Shown: in pieces, positions 52,498 through 63,574 of the stretch
How the letters are laid out: every line of letters begins with the position of its first letter
How positions within the stretch are numbered: position 1 is the stretch's first letter
Origin: Teichococcus aestuarii
Lineage (GTDB): Bacteria; Pseudomonadota; Alphaproteobacteria; Acetobacterales; Acetobacteraceae
DNA length: 64,000 nucleotides
Assembly (NCBI RefSeq): GCF_003116135.1
Contig: NZ_PDOA01000011.1
Location: 1 to 64,000 of the forward strand
Direction: 5' to 3'
Position numbers and translations under genes: made by a program
Notes under the pieces: generated by a model
Database searches by the model: none
The model's input: the letters and a program-made list of their open reading frames with translations, nothing else
What the model was told of the DNA's origin: nothing

Positions 52498-53205
52498 TCA
52501 GCGCGGTAGGCGGGCCATGATGCGCTCGGCGAGGGCCGGATAGTCCTCGTCGAAATGGTGGCCGCCCTTGATGCGGATGCGCTGGGCCGGCGTGCCCTGG
52601 AAGGCGTTGCAGGCCGTCTCCGCCTCCTCCTCCGAGCCATAAACGCATTGCACCAGGGCGGGCGGCAGGCCGGGGATCTCCGGCGCGGTGGGCAGCGCGC
52701 TGGGGCGGGAGAGGCCGATGAAATCCCCCACCTTGATCTCGAAGGCCGCCTCCTTCGCGAAGGCCAGCAGGCTGATCAGCACCACCCTCTCCTTGTTCTC
52801 CGCCGCCATGCGGTTCCAGGCGAAGGGCATGACGTCGGCGCCGAAGGAGTAGCCGATCAGCGCCACGCGCGGCGTCTCCCAGCGGGCGGCGTAGAGGGCG
52901 ATGACGCGGTCCAGCTCCGCCGCCACCTCCTCCGGCGAGCGGCGCTTCCAGAACCAGTTCAGGCAGTCGAAGCCGAGCACGGGGATGCCCCGATCCCGCA
53001 TGTGGCGGCCGATCTGCCGGTCCAGGTCGCGCCAGCCGCCATCGCCGGAGAGGATGATGGCGAAGATGTCGCCCTGCTTCTGGCGCGGCGGCATCTCCAC
53101 CAGCCAGGCGGCGGTGTCGCGCCGCGGCGCCGCCGCGCGGGCGGCGGGGGGCAGGGCCAGGGCGCCGGCCAGGCCGGCCAGGAGCGGACGCCGCTGCATG
53201 CTCAT
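52498..53205 (-). CDS. acvB: AcvB/VirJ-family exported hydrolase
   Basis: A 235-residue alpha/beta-hydrolase-like virulence protein. A signal region ([20 protein letters not shown]) is followed by [16 protein letters not shown], the nucleophile elbow [11 protein letters not shown] and the late His in GGHHFDEDY. In Agrobacterium AcvB hydrolyses lysyl-phosphatidylglycerol made by the MprF homologue LpiA. Here it overlaps mprF by 4 bp, the same pairing, so the substrate is very likely aminoacyl-phosphatidylglycerol. The product has a single domain, like VirJ. Confidence 0.88.
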   Translation of the reverse strand: MSMQRRPLLAGLAGALALPPAARAAAPRRDTAAWLVEMPPRQKQGDIFAIILSGDGGWRDLDRQIGRHMRDRGIPVLGFDCLNWFWKRRSPEEVAAELDRVIALYAARWETPRVALIGYSFGADVMPFAWNRMAAENKERVVLISLLAFAKEAAFEIKVGDFIGLSRPSALPTAPEIPGLPPALVQCVYGSEEEAETACNAFQGTPAQRIRIKGGHHFDEDYPALAERIMARLPR

Positions 53206-55850
53206 TTCCCGATCACCCCGCGCAGCCCGCCCGATTGCAGGGCGGCGACATCGGCCAGCACCACCCAGGGGTCCAGCCCACCGGGGGCGCAGAGGTAGCG
53301 CGGCTCCCACACCGGCTCGAACTTCTCCTTGAAGGCGCGCAGGCCGCGGAAATTGTAGAAGCGCTCGCCCCGGCGGAAGACCAGCCCGCCCAGCCGGTGC
53401 CAGACCGGCGCCAGACGGTGCGCGGCCAGGCCCGAGAGCGGCGCCATGCCGAGGTCGAAATAGGCGTGGCCGCTCTCCTTGGCGCGCAGGATCAGCTTCA
53501 GGAACAGGAAGTCCATCGTGCCGGGCGGGATCTCGGCGCGGTGGCGCATCAGGTCGATCGACATCTCGGCGGTGTGGCCGGGCGTCTCCAGCAGGGTGGC
53601 GAAGGCGATGATGGCGCCCTGCGGGTCCCGCACCACCGCCACCGGCTGCGCCGCCACATAGGCCGGCTCGAAGGCGCCGAGGGAGAAGGCCTTCTCCCGC
53701 GCATTGTGCTGCGCCAGCCATTCGCGGGAGACGGAGGACAGCTCGGCCATCGCCGCCGGCACCGCCTCGGGCGGCAGCACCGCGAAGGTGAGGCCCTCGC
53801 GCTCGGCGCGGTTCAGCGCGCTGCGCAGCGGCTGGCGGGACTTGCCGGTCAGGCTGAAGCTCTCCAGCGGCACGCGCGCCGCCTCGCCCAGCTTCAGCGG
53901 CCGCAGCCCGGCATCGATGTAGAGCGGCAGGTTCTCCGGCCGCACCTGATAGAAGGCGGCGCGCCCGCCCTGGGCATCGGCCATCTCGACGAAGCGCCAG
54001 ACAAGGTCGATCCGCCGCGCCTTCGGCCCCACCGGGTCGTAGAGCGCGATCCAGGAGCGGCCGCGCCGGCCATACATGATGAAGGCATCGCCCTGCTCGG
54101 CGAAGAGCAGCGCCTTGTCGCCCATCCGCACCAGGTTGGCGTCCGCCCGCTCCTGCCGGGCAAGGATGGCGGTGGCGCGCTCCAGCTCCTCCGGCGTCGG
54201 CGGGTGGGTGGCGTGGCGCACGGGGCGCAGCAGCGCCCACAGCCCGGCGGCGAACAGCGCCAGCACCGCCCCCAGCGCCGCGCGCATGTTGCGCGGGGCG
54301 GAGGCGTCCAGCTCGAACTGCCACCAGAGCTGGCGGGAATACGCCACGTCCCGGTGGGCGAAGAACAGCAGCCAGGCGGCGGCGGCCACCACCCCCGCGG
54401 CGGCCAGCCACCAGCCGGGGGTGAAGCTCGGCGCCAGCATCCGCGCGCGGCGGTCGAACCGCTCGCGCGAGGCGAGGAGGGCGATGGCCAGCAGCGCGAG
54501 CAGCGCCAGCTCCAGCGCGCCGCCGCCGCGCGCCACCGAGAGCACAAGGCCGCCCAGCGCCAGGGCGAGCGCCAGCCACCAGGCGCCGTCCAGCCGATGT
54601 ACCAGCCCATGCGCCACGAAGAGCAGCAGCAGCCCGCCGACGCTGGAGATCAGGTGGCTGGCCTCGAACAGCGGCAGCGGCAGGGCGGGGGCCAGCAGGC
54701 CGGGCATCTCACCGGCGGGGGGCGTGACGCCGCCCAGCAGCAGCCCGGCGCCGGCGGCGAAGGCGGTGGCGCCGAGGAAGCGCGGCATCAGCCGGGTGGC
54801 GGCGCGCACCGCGCGGGTGCCGCCCCGCAGCAGGTGCGCGCGCCGGCTGACCTCGAACCCGGCCAGCAGCAGCAGCGCCAGCCCCAGCGGCAGCGCGAAG
54901 TAGATGAGGCGGTAGAGCACCAGCGCGGCCGCCACCTGGTCCAGCGGCACGCCGGTGTCGCGGAAGGCGAGCAGCACCACCGCCTCGAACACGCCGATGC
55001 CGCCCGGCAGGTGGCTGGCGGCGCCGATGGCGATGGCCACGGCGTAGAGGGCAATGAAGAAGGGCAGGTCCACCGCGCCGGCCGGCAGCAGCAGCCACAG
55101 CACCGTGGCGGCGGCGCCGATATCGACCAGCGAGACCAGCCCCTGGAACAGCACCAGCCGCATGGGCGGCACCCGCAGCACGAAGCGCCCGAGGCGCAGC
55201 GCGCCGGGCCTGAGCCGCCCGAGCAGCGCCAGGCCGCCCATGGCGGCCAGGAACAGCAGGGCGACGCCACGCAGCAGCACGGGCGGCAGGCCCGACCAGT
55301 CATCGACCGATTCGGCGGTGATCAGCAGCCCGAGCGCGCCGACGGCGAACAGACCCAGCACGAAGCTGGCGGTGACGAAGACCAGCAGCCGGGCGATGCG
55401 CTCGGGCTTCAGCCCGGCGGCGGCGTAGATGCGCCAGCGCACGGCGGCGCCGGTGAAGGCCCCCACCCCCACCGTGTTGCTGAGCGCGAAGCCGCAGAAG
55501 GCCGCGAGCGCGGCGATGCGCGGCGGCACCGCCCCCGGCGCCACATGCCGCAGCGCCGAGAGGTCATAGCCCAGCATGGCGACGAAGCTGAGCGCCGTGG
55601 CCGCCACCGCCGCCAGCAGCACCCAGGGGCTCTGCGCCGAGAGGCTGGCCACCACGGCCGCGTAGTCCAGCTCGCGCGAGAGGCCATGCAGCGCGAACAG
55701 CGCCAGCGCCGCCATCAGGGCGCCACCGCCCAGCAGCAGCCAGGGGTGCAGAACGGCCCATCGCCAGGCGGAACGGGCCTCGGGGGGCATGGCCTCGCTC
55801 TGCTGCGGCGTCGCGGGCGGGGGGACGGAAATCGGGCCGTTCATCGACAT
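53202..55850 (-). CDS. mprF: Lysylphosphatidylglycerol synthase/flippase MprF
   Basis: An 882-residue bifunctional membrane enzyme. The first about 530 residues form a many-helix flippase domain (e.g. ALSFVAMLGYDLSALRH, ALSNTVGVGAFTGAAVRWR, ASHLPGGIGVFEAVVLLAF). The last about 300 residues are the cytosolic DUF2156 synthase that transfers Lys (or Ala) from tRNA to phosphatidylglycerol (LVRMGDKALLFAEQGDAFIMYG, DLGMAPLSGL, ERFYNFRGLRAFKEKF). It lowers membrane negative charge and aids acid and peptide tolerance. Codon 1 or codon 3 (MNGP) may be the start. A G12 run lies upstream. Confidence 0.95.
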   Translation of the reverse strand: MSMNGPISVPPPATPQQSEAMPPEARSAWRWAVLHPWLLLGGGALMAALALFALHGLSRELDYAAVVASLSAQSPWVLLAAVAATALSFVAMLGYDLSALRHVAPGAVPPRIAALAAFCGFALSNTVGVGAFTGAAVRWRIYAAAGLKPERIARLLVFVTASFVLGLFAVGALGLLITAESVDDWSGLPPVLLRGVALLFLAAMGGLALLGRLRPGALRLGRFVLRVPPMRLVLFQGLVSLVDIGAAATVLWLLLPAGAVDLPFFIALYAVAIAIGAASHLPGGIGVFEAVVLLAFRDTGVPLDQVAAALVLYRLIYFALPLGLALLLLAGFEVSRRAHLLRGGTRAVRAATRLMPRFLGATAFAAGAGLLLGGVTPPAGEMPGLLAPALPLPLFEASHLISSVGGLLLLFVAHGLVHRLDGAWWLALALALGGLVLSVARGGGALELALLALLAIALLASRERFDRRARMLAPSFTPGWWLAAAGVVAAAAWLLFFAHRDVAYSRQLWWQFELDASAPRNMRAALGAVLALFAAGLWALLRPVRHATHPPTPEELERATAILARQERADANLVRMGDKALLFAEQGDAFIMYGRRGRSWIALYDPVGPKARRIDLVWRFVEMADAQGGRAAFYQVRPENLPLYIDAGLRPLKLGEAARVPLESFSLTGKSRQPLRSALNRAEREGLTFAVLPPEAVPAAMAELSSVSREWLAQHNAREKAFSLGAFEPAYVAAQPVAVVRDPQGAIIAFATLLETPGHTAEMSIDLMRHRAEIPPGTMDFLFLKLILRAKESGHAYFDLGMAPLSGLAAHRLAPVWHRLGGLVFRRGERFYNFRGLRAFKEKFEPVWEPRYLCAPGGLDPWVVLADVAALQSGGLRGVIGK

Positions 55851-56004
55851 TCCCGGAGGCGTGAGGCGGGCGGTCCTGTCCTGGTTAACGGCAGGAAGGC
55901 GCGCAGGCTGCGTCCCGGGCATAGCCAAAAGATGAAGGGAAAGGGGCAACCCGCCTTTTTCGCGGTGCCGGCCGCCTTCCTGCCGCCCCGGGGCGCGGGA
56001 CAGC

Positions 56005-56016
56005 GGGGGGGGGGGG
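56005..56016. repeat. Run of 12 G residues
   Basis: A homopolymer of twelve Gs in the gap between mprF and accC, about 155 bp upstream of mprF. Such runs slip during replication or are mis-sequenced. No gene frame crosses it, so any effect would be on the mprF promoter or accC transcript end. Confidence 0.9.
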
Positions 56017-56049
56017 CGGCGCCCTGTCGAAGCGCCGCCGGTATTCATC

Positions 56050-56096
56050 GACGCGGCCTCGGCCGCACGGACTTTTCCTGACGCGGCCTCAGCCGC
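56050..56096. repeat. 17-bp direct repeat of the accC gene end
   Basis: GACGCGGCCTCGGCCGC (56050-56066) and GACGCGGCCTCAGCCGC (56080-56096) differ at one base. The second copy contains the accC stop (TCA at 56089-56091, minus strand); the first lies in the downstream gap. Confidence 0.8.
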
Positions 56097-57447
56097 GCAG
56101 GCCGACGAAGCGCTCCAGCCAGTGGATGGTGTAGTCGCCCGACTGGAACTGCGCGTCGTCCATGATGCGCTGGTGCAGCGGCAGCGTGGTCTTGATGCCG
56201 TCCACCACCATCTCGGAGAGGGCGCGGCGCATCCGCGCGATGGCCTCGGCGCGCGTCTTGCCGTGCACCACCAGCTTGGCCACCAGGCTGTCGTAGTGCG
56301 GCGGCACGGCGTAGCCGGAGTAGAGGGCGCTATCCACCCGCACCCCCAGCCCGCCCGGCGCGTGGTAGGTGTTCACCCGGCCGGGCGAGGGCGCGAAGCT
56401 CTCCGGGTCCTCGGCGGTGATGCGGCATTCGATGGCGTGGCCGCTGAAGGTGATGTCCTCCTGCGTGTAGCCCAGCCGCTCGCCGGCGGCGACGCGGAGC
56501 TGCTCCTTCACCAGGTCCACGCCGCAGACCATCTCCGTCACCGGATGCTCCACCTGCAGGCGGGTGTTCATCTCGATGAAGCTGAACTGGCCGTCCTGCC
56601 ACAGGAATTCCAGCGTGCCGGCGTTGCGGTAGCCGAGCTTCGAGAGGCCCTGCGTCACCTGCGCGCCGATCGCCGCGCGCTCGTCCGGCGTCAGCGCGGG
56701 CGAGCCGGCCTCCTCCACCAGCTTCTGGTGGCGGCGCTGGAGGGAGCAGTCGCGCTCGCCGAAATGCACCACGTTGCCGTACATGTCGGCCATCACCTGC
56801 AGCTCGATGTGCCGCGGCCGGTCGAGATACTTCTCCATGTAGACGGCGTCGTTGCCGAAGGCGGCCTTGGCCTCGGTGCGGGCGACGCGCCAGGCCTCCT
56901 CCAGCTCCTCGGCGGAGTGGGCCACCTTCATGCCGCGCCCGCCGCCGCCGGCGGCGGCCTTGATCAGCACGGGGTACTTGATGGCCTCGGCCACCGCCTG
57001 GGCTTCCTCCAGGCTGGCCAGCTCGCCGTCGCTGCCCGGCACCAGCGGCACGCCGAGCGACTGCATCGCCTGCTTGGCGGCGATCTTGTCGCCCATCATG
57101 CGGATGTGCTCGGCGGTGGGGCCGATGAAGGCGAAGCCGTGCGCCTCCACCATCTCGGCGAAGGAGGCGTTCTCGGAGAGGAAGCCATAGCCGGGGTGGA
57201 TGGCGTCCGCCCCCGTGATGCTGGCCGCCGAGAGGATGGCCGCGACGTTGAGGTAGCTGTCCCGCGCCGCCGGCGGGCCGATGCAGACGCTCTCATCGGC
57301 CAGCCGCACATGCATGGCGGTGGCATCGGCGGTGGAATGCACCGCCACGGTGCGGATGCCCATTTCCTGGCAGGCGCGGTGGACGCGCAGCGCGATCTCG
57401 CCCCGGTTGGCGATCAGCACCTTCTTGAACATCCCGGGCTTGAACAT
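56089..57447 (-). CDS. accC: Acetyl-CoA carboxylase, biotin carboxylase subunit
   Basis: Carboxylates the biotin of AccB using ATP and bicarbonate, the first half-reaction of fatty-acid synthesis. About 452 residues. [13 protein letters not shown] opens the protein; the ATP-grasp loop is [29 protein letters not shown] and [14 protein letters not shown] are the active-site blocks. The start is ambiguous: ATG 57447 has an AAAGG site that overlaps the accB stop; ATG 57432 gives the usual [12 protein letters not shown] 10-bp direct repeat (CTTGAACATC) accounts for the two similar starts. It lies 12 bp after accB. Confidence 0.97.
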   Translation of the reverse strand: MFKPGMFKKVLIANRGEIALRVHRACQEMGIRTVAVHSTADATAMHVRLADESVCIGPPAARDSYLNVAAILSAASITGADAIHPGYGFLSENASFAEMVEAHGFAFIGPTAEHIRMMGDKIAAKQAMQSLGVPLVPGSDGELASLEEAQAVAEAIKYPVLIKAAAGGGGRGMKVAHSAEELEEAWRVARTEAKAAFGNDAVYMEKYLDRPRHIELQVMADMYGNVVHFGERDCSLQRRHQKLVEEAGSPALTPDERAAIGAQVTQGLSKLGYRNAGTLEFLWQDGQFSFIEMNTRLQVEHPVTEMVCGVDLVKEQLRVAAGERLGYTQEDITFSGHAIECRITAEDPESFAPSPGRVNTYHAPGGLGVRVDSALYSGYAVPPHYDSLVAKLVVHGKTRAEAIARMRRALSEMVVDGIKTTLPLHQRIMDDAQFQSGDYTIHWLERFVGLRG

Positions 57448-57448
57448 C
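57424..57448. repeat. 10-bp direct repeat creating two accC starts
   Basis: CTTGAACATC occurs at 57424-57433 and 57439-57448. On the minus strand each copy contains ATGTTCAAG, so the gene has two in-frame ATG starts 15 bases apart. Confidence 0.8.
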
Positions 57449-57459
57449 ACGGGGTGCCT

Positions 57460-57927
57460 TTACTCGACCACCATCAGCGGCTCGCCATACTCGACCGGCG
57501 TGCCGCTCTCCAGCAGGATGCGCGTCACGGTGCCGGCCTTGGGGGCCTTGATCTGGTTGAAGGTCTTCATCGCCTCGATCAGCAGCAGGGTCTGCCCCGC
57601 CGCCACGCGGGCGCCGAGCTGCACGAAGGGCGCCGCGCCCGGCTCGGGCGAGAGATAGGCGACACCCACCATCGGCGAGGTGACGGCGCCCGGCGTGCTG
57701 GCGGTGATCTCGGCCGCGGCGGGGGCGGCCGCGGGAACGGCCACGGCCGGCGCGGCGGCGGCCGCCACCGGGGCAGGCGCCGCCACCGCCACCTGCGCCA
57801 CGGTCACGCTGCGGGTGACGCGCAGGCGGCTCTCGCCGTCGGCCAGCTCGATCTCGCTCAGATCCGTCTCGCGCAGGATCTGCGCCAGCGCCCGGATCGC
57901 CTCCGGGGTGAAGGAAATGCCGCTCAT
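57460..57927 (-). CDS. accB: Acetyl-CoA carboxylase, biotin carboxyl carrier protein
   Basis: A 155-residue carrier that moves carboxybiotin between AccC and the transferase. A helical N-terminus (MSGISFTPEAIRALAQILRET) is followed by an Ala/Pro linker at about residues 48-75 and the biotinyl domain with biotin-accepting K121 in IEAMKTFNQI. It sits between aroQ and accC on the same strand with gaps of 46 and 12 bp, the standard alphaproteobacterial order. Confidence 0.97.
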   Translation of the reverse strand: MSGISFTPEAIRALAQILRETDLSEIELADGESRLRVTRSVTVAQVAVAAPAPVAAAAAPAVAVPAAAPAAAEITASTPGAVTSPMVGVAYLSPEPGAAPFVQLGARVAAGQTLLLIEAMKTFNQIKAPKAGTVTRILLESGTPVEYGEPLMVVE

Positions 57928-57973
57928 GACGTTCTCGGGGAGCCTCTTTCTCTGCCGTTGCCCTGGCGCCGCG

Positions 57974-58429
57974 TCAGTCCTGCTCGGACTGGGCCAGGAT
58001 GCCGGCGATGCCGCGCAGCGCCAGCGCGTAGCCATGCGGCCCGAGGCCGCAGATCACGCCCTGTGCCGCGCGCGACACGTAGGACAGGTGCCGGAAGGAT
58101 TCCCGGCGATGAATGTTGCTCAGATGCACCTCGACCACCGGCAGGTCGGAGGCCAGCAGGGCATCCATCAGCGCGACCGAGGTGTGGGAATAGCCGGCGG
58201 GGTTGATGATGATGCCCGCCGCGTGGTTGCGCGCCTCCTGCACCCAGGAGATCAGCTCGCCCTCCACGTTGCTCTGGCGGAAGTCGATCGCGAGGTCCAG
58301 CGCGTCCGCCGTCTCGGCGCAGAGCGCCTCGATGTCGTCCAGCGTCTCGGCCCCGTAGATCTCCGGCTGGCGGGTGCCGAGCAGGTTCAGGTTGGGACCG
58401 TTCAGAACAAAGATCAGCGGCGGGTTCAC
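57974..58429 (-). CDS. aroQ: Type II 3-dehydroquinate dehydratase
   Basis: Converts 3-dehydroquinate to 3-dehydroshikimate in the shikimate pathway. A 151-residue type II enzyme with the flavodoxin-like start [20 protein letters not shown] (catalytic Tyr in IYG), [16 protein letters not shown], and [21 protein letters not shown] with the active-site His. It begins the aroQ-accB-accC series on the minus strand. Confidence 0.97.
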   Translation of the reverse strand: MNPPLIFVLNGPNLNLLGTRQPEIYGAETLDDIEALCAETADALDLAIDFRQSNVEGELISWVQEARNHAAGIIINPAGYSHTSVALMDALLASDLPVVEVHLSNIHRRESFRHLSYVSRAAQGVICGLGPHGYALALRGIAGILAQSEQD

Positions 58430-58578
58430 GTGCGGCTTCCGTCCGGTGCGGTGCGGCGGCGCCTAACACGAGGGGTCCGAACACCGCAAGCATCCGGTTT
58501 CCGCCCGGGCGGCGGCGCGGTCAAGCCCCGTTACGCCGCGATACGCGCGGCCGGGGCGGGCCGGCCGGCGAGGAACGG

Positions 58579-58619
58579 GCCGGGGGCCGCGCCGGGCGTC
58601 GCCCGCGCCCGCCCCCGGC
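58579..58619 (-). terminator. Long nested hairpin after the copper-storage gene
   Basis: GCCGGGGGC (58579-58587) pairs with GCCCCCGGC (58611-58619), enclosing an inner stem of GCGC/GGGC against GCCC/GCGC. It lies 8 bp beyond the stop of the Csp3-like gene and upstream of aroQ. It is a likely terminator without a U-tract. Confidence 0.6.
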
Positions 58620-58627
58620 GGCGGCCC

Positions 58628-58963
58628 TCAGGCGGCCATGGCGGCGCAGCTCTCGGCGCAGCTGCGGCAGGCCGCCACGCATTCCTCCATGCCGCCCACG
58701 CGCTCGCAGTCATCGGCGCATTCGCGGCAGATCTCGGCGCATTCCCGGCAGGTGTGGCGGTGGTGCGGCGTGCCCAGCAGCATGAAATGCGCCGAGGTGC
58801 GGCAGATCTCGGCGCAGGCCAGCATCAGCCGCGCATGCGCCGGCTCGGTGTGCGGGCCGCCCGCCTCCAGGCAATGGCCGGAGAAGCTGGACAGGCAGAT
58901 GCTGTAGCAGCGGAGGCAGTTCTCGATGCAGGCCCGCATCTCGGGCGAGAGGTGATGGCTCAT
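58628..58963 (-). CDS. Csp3-like four-helix-bundle copper storage protein
   Basis: A 111-residue cytosolic protein with 16 cysteines spaced along four helices (positions 12, 16, 19, 23, 31, 50, 54, 72, 75, 79, 82, 86, 95, 99, 102, 106) and several His. The CxxxC spacing and lack of a signal peptide match cytosolic Csp3, which binds many Cu(I) ions in the bundle core. GAGGAG upstream supports ATG 58963. It lies between aroQ and the BCCT transporter; no copper regulator is adjacent. Confidence 0.92.
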   Translation of the reverse strand: MSHHLSPEMRACIENCLRCYSICLSSFSGHCLEAGGPHTEPAHARLMLACAEICRTSAHFMLLGTPHHRHTCRECAEICRECADDCERVGGMEECVAACRSCAESCAAMAA

Positions 58964-59043
58964 GCTGGTCTCCTCGGCTCCGGGTTGTCTGCGGGGCAAC
59001 CGGTGGCGGCGGCGCGGGTTGCGCCGCCGCCGGGCCGCCGGCC

Positions 59044-61032
<1,989 letters not shown>

Positions 61033-61335
61033 GGGCGGGTCTCCTCGGCGGTCACGACAGCGAAGGGCGCCGGGCCGCGCGTGCCCGGCCGCTCCATACG
61101 CATACTAGGAATTTGACGAAAAGTTACAGCGCCGCTGGAAAAACCTGCTCCTCCCGGCCCGGCACGCCAGCCCTGCCGCGCCACGCCCGCAACGCCTGAC
61201 CCGCGACACCTTGCCCGCCACACCTTGCCCGCAACACTTCGTATGGCTGGTGGCACACCGGCGCGGGATGACACGGGGCACGCCGCTTTCTAGTTTGCGC
61301 CGCAGCGCAAGCCGCGGAGAATGAAGGGGGCCGTC
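61033..61335. other. 303-bp divergent intergenic region
   Basis: This gap between the BCCT gene and the lipoprotein gene shows no gene. It holds an AT-leaning patch (about 61098-61130, CATACTAGGAATTTGACG) that may carry promoters, and a 14-bp-spaced pair of ACACCTTGCCCGC repeats. Confidence 0.6.
61206..61232. repeat. Two ACACCTTGCCCGC repeats at 14-bp spacing
   Basis: The 13-base unit occurs at 61206-61218 and 61220-61232, with a shorter related ACACTT after it. It lies about 105 bp before the lipoprotein start. It may be a regulatory array or slippage product. Confidence 0.75.
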
Positions 61336-62079
61336 ATGACCCATGCCGCCAGGACCGGCCTGAAAGCCATCGCCACATCCATGTTCGTGCTGGCCATGCT
61401 GGCCGCCTGCAGCCCGAGCTACTCGCCCGATACCTATGCCAGCCGCGCCGTGCAGCAGGCCAACAAGGTGGAGCAGGGCGTGGTGGTCGGCCGCCGGCAG
61501 ATCGAGATCTCGGCCGATGGCACCACCGGCGCCGTGACCGGCGCGGCCGCCGGCGGCGTGGTCGGCACGCGGGTGGGCGGCGGCGACATCACCTCCGCCT
61601 TCGCCGGCATCGGCGGCGGGCTGCTGGGCGGGCTGCTCGGCACGGCGGTGGAGAAGGGCGTCGGCTCCTCGCCCGGCTTCGAGTATGTCGTGCGCAAGCC
61701 GAATGGCGAGCTGGTCTCGGTGACGCAGCGGGACGAGACGCCGCTGGCCATCGGGCAGAAGGTGCTGGTGATCGCCGGCGCCCAGGCGCGCATCGTGCCC
61801 GACTACACCGTGCCGAACGAGAGCCCGCCCGGCCCCGCCCCCACCGCGGACGGCACGGTGCCGCCCGCCCCGGCCGCCGCCGATTCGCCGGCCGCGCCCG
61901 CCACGGCGCCGCTCCCCGCCGCGCCCCTGCCGGCGGCCCCGGCGCAGGAGAGCCTGCCGCCGCCCCAGCAGGCGCCTGCCGAGGCGCCCGCCGAGGCACC
62001 CGCCCCCGCTCCCCTTCCCGCTCCGGCCACCCTGCCGGCGCGGCCGGAGCTGCCGGGTGTGCCGCAGCTGGCCATCTGA
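61336..62079 (+). CDS. Glycine-zipper outer-membrane lipoprotein, SlyB-like
   Basis: A 247-residue lipoprotein. The signal ends in the lipobox LAAC with Cys25. Residues 50-110 include [22 protein letters not shown] and [18 protein letters not shown], a glycine-zipper region, followed by [17 protein letters not shown] as in SlyB/Pcp proteins that aid outer-membrane integrity. The last 80 residues are a Pro/Ala tail, longer than in typical SlyB. AAGGGGG upstream favours ATG 61336 over ATG 61321. Confidence 0.88.
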   Translation: MTHAARTGLKAIATSMFVLAMLAACSPSYSPDTYASRAVQQANKVEQGVVVGRRQIEISADGTTGAVTGAAAGGVVGTRVGGGDITSAFAGIGGGLLGGLLGTAVEKGVGSSPGFEYVVRKPNGELVSVTQRDETPLAIGQKVLVIAGAQARIVPDYTVPNESPPGPAPTADGTVPPAPAAADSPAAPATAPLPAAPLPAAPAQESLPPPQQAPAEAPAEAPAPAPLPAPATLPARPELPGVPQLAI

Positions 62080-62159
62080 GCCGCGCCGGGCCGCAAAGAC
62101 GGCGGGCGATGCCCCGCCCCCCCTTTCCCCCGGCGCCGCGCCGCGCCACATTCCGCGGC

Positions 62160-62372
62160 ATGGCGGACAGCATCGAGATCACCATCAACGGGGAGACCCG
62201 TTTCATCCAGCGGGACGCGACCATCGCGGACCTGCTGGGCACGCTCAGCCTGGACACGCGCAAGGTGGCGGTGGAACGGAACCTGGAGATCGTGCCCCGT
62301 TCCGCCTATGCCGCGACCCCCCTGGCCGCGGGCGATACGCTGGAAATCGTGCACTTCATTGGCGGGGGCTGA
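62160..62372 (+). CDS. thiS: Sulfur carrier protein ThiS
   Basis: A 70-residue ubiquitin-fold sulfur carrier for thiazole synthesis. It starts [14 protein letters not shown] and ends in HFIGGG; the C-terminal Gly becomes the thiocarboxylate. It lies 4 bp before thiG. There is no recognisable TPP riboswitch (THI box) before it. Confidence 0.94.
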   Translation: MADSIEITINGETRFIQRDATIADLLGTLSLDTRKVAVERNLEIVPRSAYAATPLAAGDTLEIVHFIGGG

Positions 62373-62376
62373 GTCC

Positions 62377-63171
62377 ATGGACGGCTACCAGAACCAGACC
62401 GAGGATTCCTGGGAGGTCGCGGGCCGCCGCTTCCACTCGCGCCTCGTGGTTGGCACCGGGCGGTACAAGTCGCTCGAGGAGACGGCGGCGGCCATCGAGG
62501 CCAGCGGCGCCGAGATGGTGACGGTGGCGGTGCGCCGGGTGAACCTGGCCGACCGCAACGCGCCCATGCTGCAGGATTTCGTCGATCCGAAGCGCTACAC
62601 CTACCTGCCCAACACGGCGGGCTGCCACACGGCGCAGGAGGCGGTGCGCACCCTGCGCCTCGCCCGCGAGGCCGGCGGCTGGAACCTGGTGAAGCTGGAG
62701 GTGCTGGGACCGCCGCCCTTCCTCTACCCAGACATGCCCGCCACCTTCGAGGCCGCCGCCGCCCTCATCCAGGACGGCTTCCAGGTGATGGTCTACTGCG
62801 CCGACGATCCGCTGGCGGCGAAGCGGCTGGAGGAGATGGGCTGCGTGGCGGTGATGCCGCTCGGCGCGCCGATCGGCTCCGGCCTCGGGCTCAGCAACCC
62901 CTTCATGCTGCGCTCCATCATCGAGCAGGCGAAGGTGCCGGTGCTGGTGGATGCCGGCATCGGCACCGCCAGCGAGGCGGCGCAGGCGATGGAGCTGGGC
63001 TGCGACGCGGTGCTGCTGAACTCCGCCATCGCCCATGCCAAGGACCCGGTGCGGATGGCGCGCGCCATGAAGGCGGGGGTGGAGGCCGGGCGGCACGCGC
63101 ATCTCGCCGGCCGCATGCCCCGCAACTACGCCGCCGACGCCTCCAGCCCGCTCTCCGGGCTGATCCGGTGA
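62377..63171 (+). CDS. thiG: Thiazole synthase ThiG
   Basis: A 264-residue TIM barrel that forms the thiazole phosphate of thiamine from deoxyxylulose 5-phosphate, dehydroglycine and ThiS sulfur. [14 protein letters not shown], the Schiff-base Lys in [22 protein letters not shown] and [20 protein letters not shown] are the conserved blocks. It follows thiS by 4 bp. thiO, thiE and thiC are not in the window. Its stop overlaps the next GTG start. Confidence 0.97.
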   Translation: MDGYQNQTEDSWEVAGRRFHSRLVVGTGRYKSLEETAAAIEASGAEMVTVAVRRVNLADRNAPMLQDFVDPKRYTYLPNTAGCHTAQEAVRTLRLAREAGGWNLVKLEVLGPPPFLYPDMPATFEAAAALIQDGFQVMVYCADDPLAAKRLEEMGCVAVMPLGAPIGSGLGLSNPFMLRSIIEQAKVPVLVDAGIGTASEAAQAMELGCDAVLLNSAIAHAKDPVRMARAMKAGVEAGRHAHLAGRMPRNYAADASSPLSGLIR

Positions 63172-63440
63172 GGCGGGCGGCGCTGCTGGCCGGGCTGGCC
63201 CTGGCCAGCCTGGCCCCGGCGCAGGCCCCGGCCCAGACCACCCAGCCCGGCATCGAGACGCGCTACGAGGAGCTGACCATCCCGCTCCAGGCGCTGCTCG
63301 ACGATGGCTGGGAGATCGTGGACATGGCGGGCAATCTCGGCGGCATCGCCTACCTGCTCCGCAAGAAGGGCAAGTGGGTCACCTGCCAGCTGGTCAGCCG
63401 GCGCGAGGATACGCGCAGCCGCTGCATGGCGATGAACTAG
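63168..63440 (+). CDS. Small exported protein coupled to thiG
   Basis: A 90-residue hypothetical protein with a GTG start at 63168 that overlaps the thiG stop (GTGA). A signal peptide ([22 protein letters not shown]) precedes a compact domain ([42 protein letters not shown]). The two Cys (about residues 75 and 86) could form a disulfide. Function is unknown; coupling to thiG may be accidental. It is followed 10 bp later by the second 116-bp repeat. Confidence 0.75.
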   Translation: MRRAALLAGLALASLAPAQAPAQTTQPGIETRYEELTIPLQALLDDGWEIVDMAGNLGGIAYLLRKKGKWVTCQLVSRREDTRSRCMAMN

Positions 63441-63449
63441 AAAGCAATT

Positions 63450-63565
63450 GTTCTTTTTTGAAAAAAAGAACCAAAAAACTTTTGTCGGTTTGGCGTGGCG
63501 CTGACGGATAGCGGGACGCCAAACTGGAGAAGTCTTTCTGCTTCTTTTTCTTCAGAAAAAGAAGA
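63450..63565 (-). repeat. 116-bp AT-rich intergenic repeat, copy B
   Basis: Reverse-strand copy of the element at 36453-36568 (11 mismatches, no gaps). Its hairpins are GTTCTTTTTT/AAAAAAGAAC (TC loop) near 63450-63471 and CTTCTTTTTC/GAAAAAGAAG near 63541-63564. It exactly fills the gap between two convergent genes, 9 bp from each stop codon. It would act as a bidirectional end element there. Confidence 0.9.
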
Positions 63566-63574
63566 ATTCTTCCG

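Noticed and set aside
53235-56081. 948-codon open frame antisense to mprF
   Set aside because: Gln/Arg/Gly-rich shadow sequence without family features; MprF on the other strand is clear.
62080-62159. TPP riboswitch before thiS
   Set aside because: The gap is only 80 bp and shows no THI-box core; none was found further upstream by eye.
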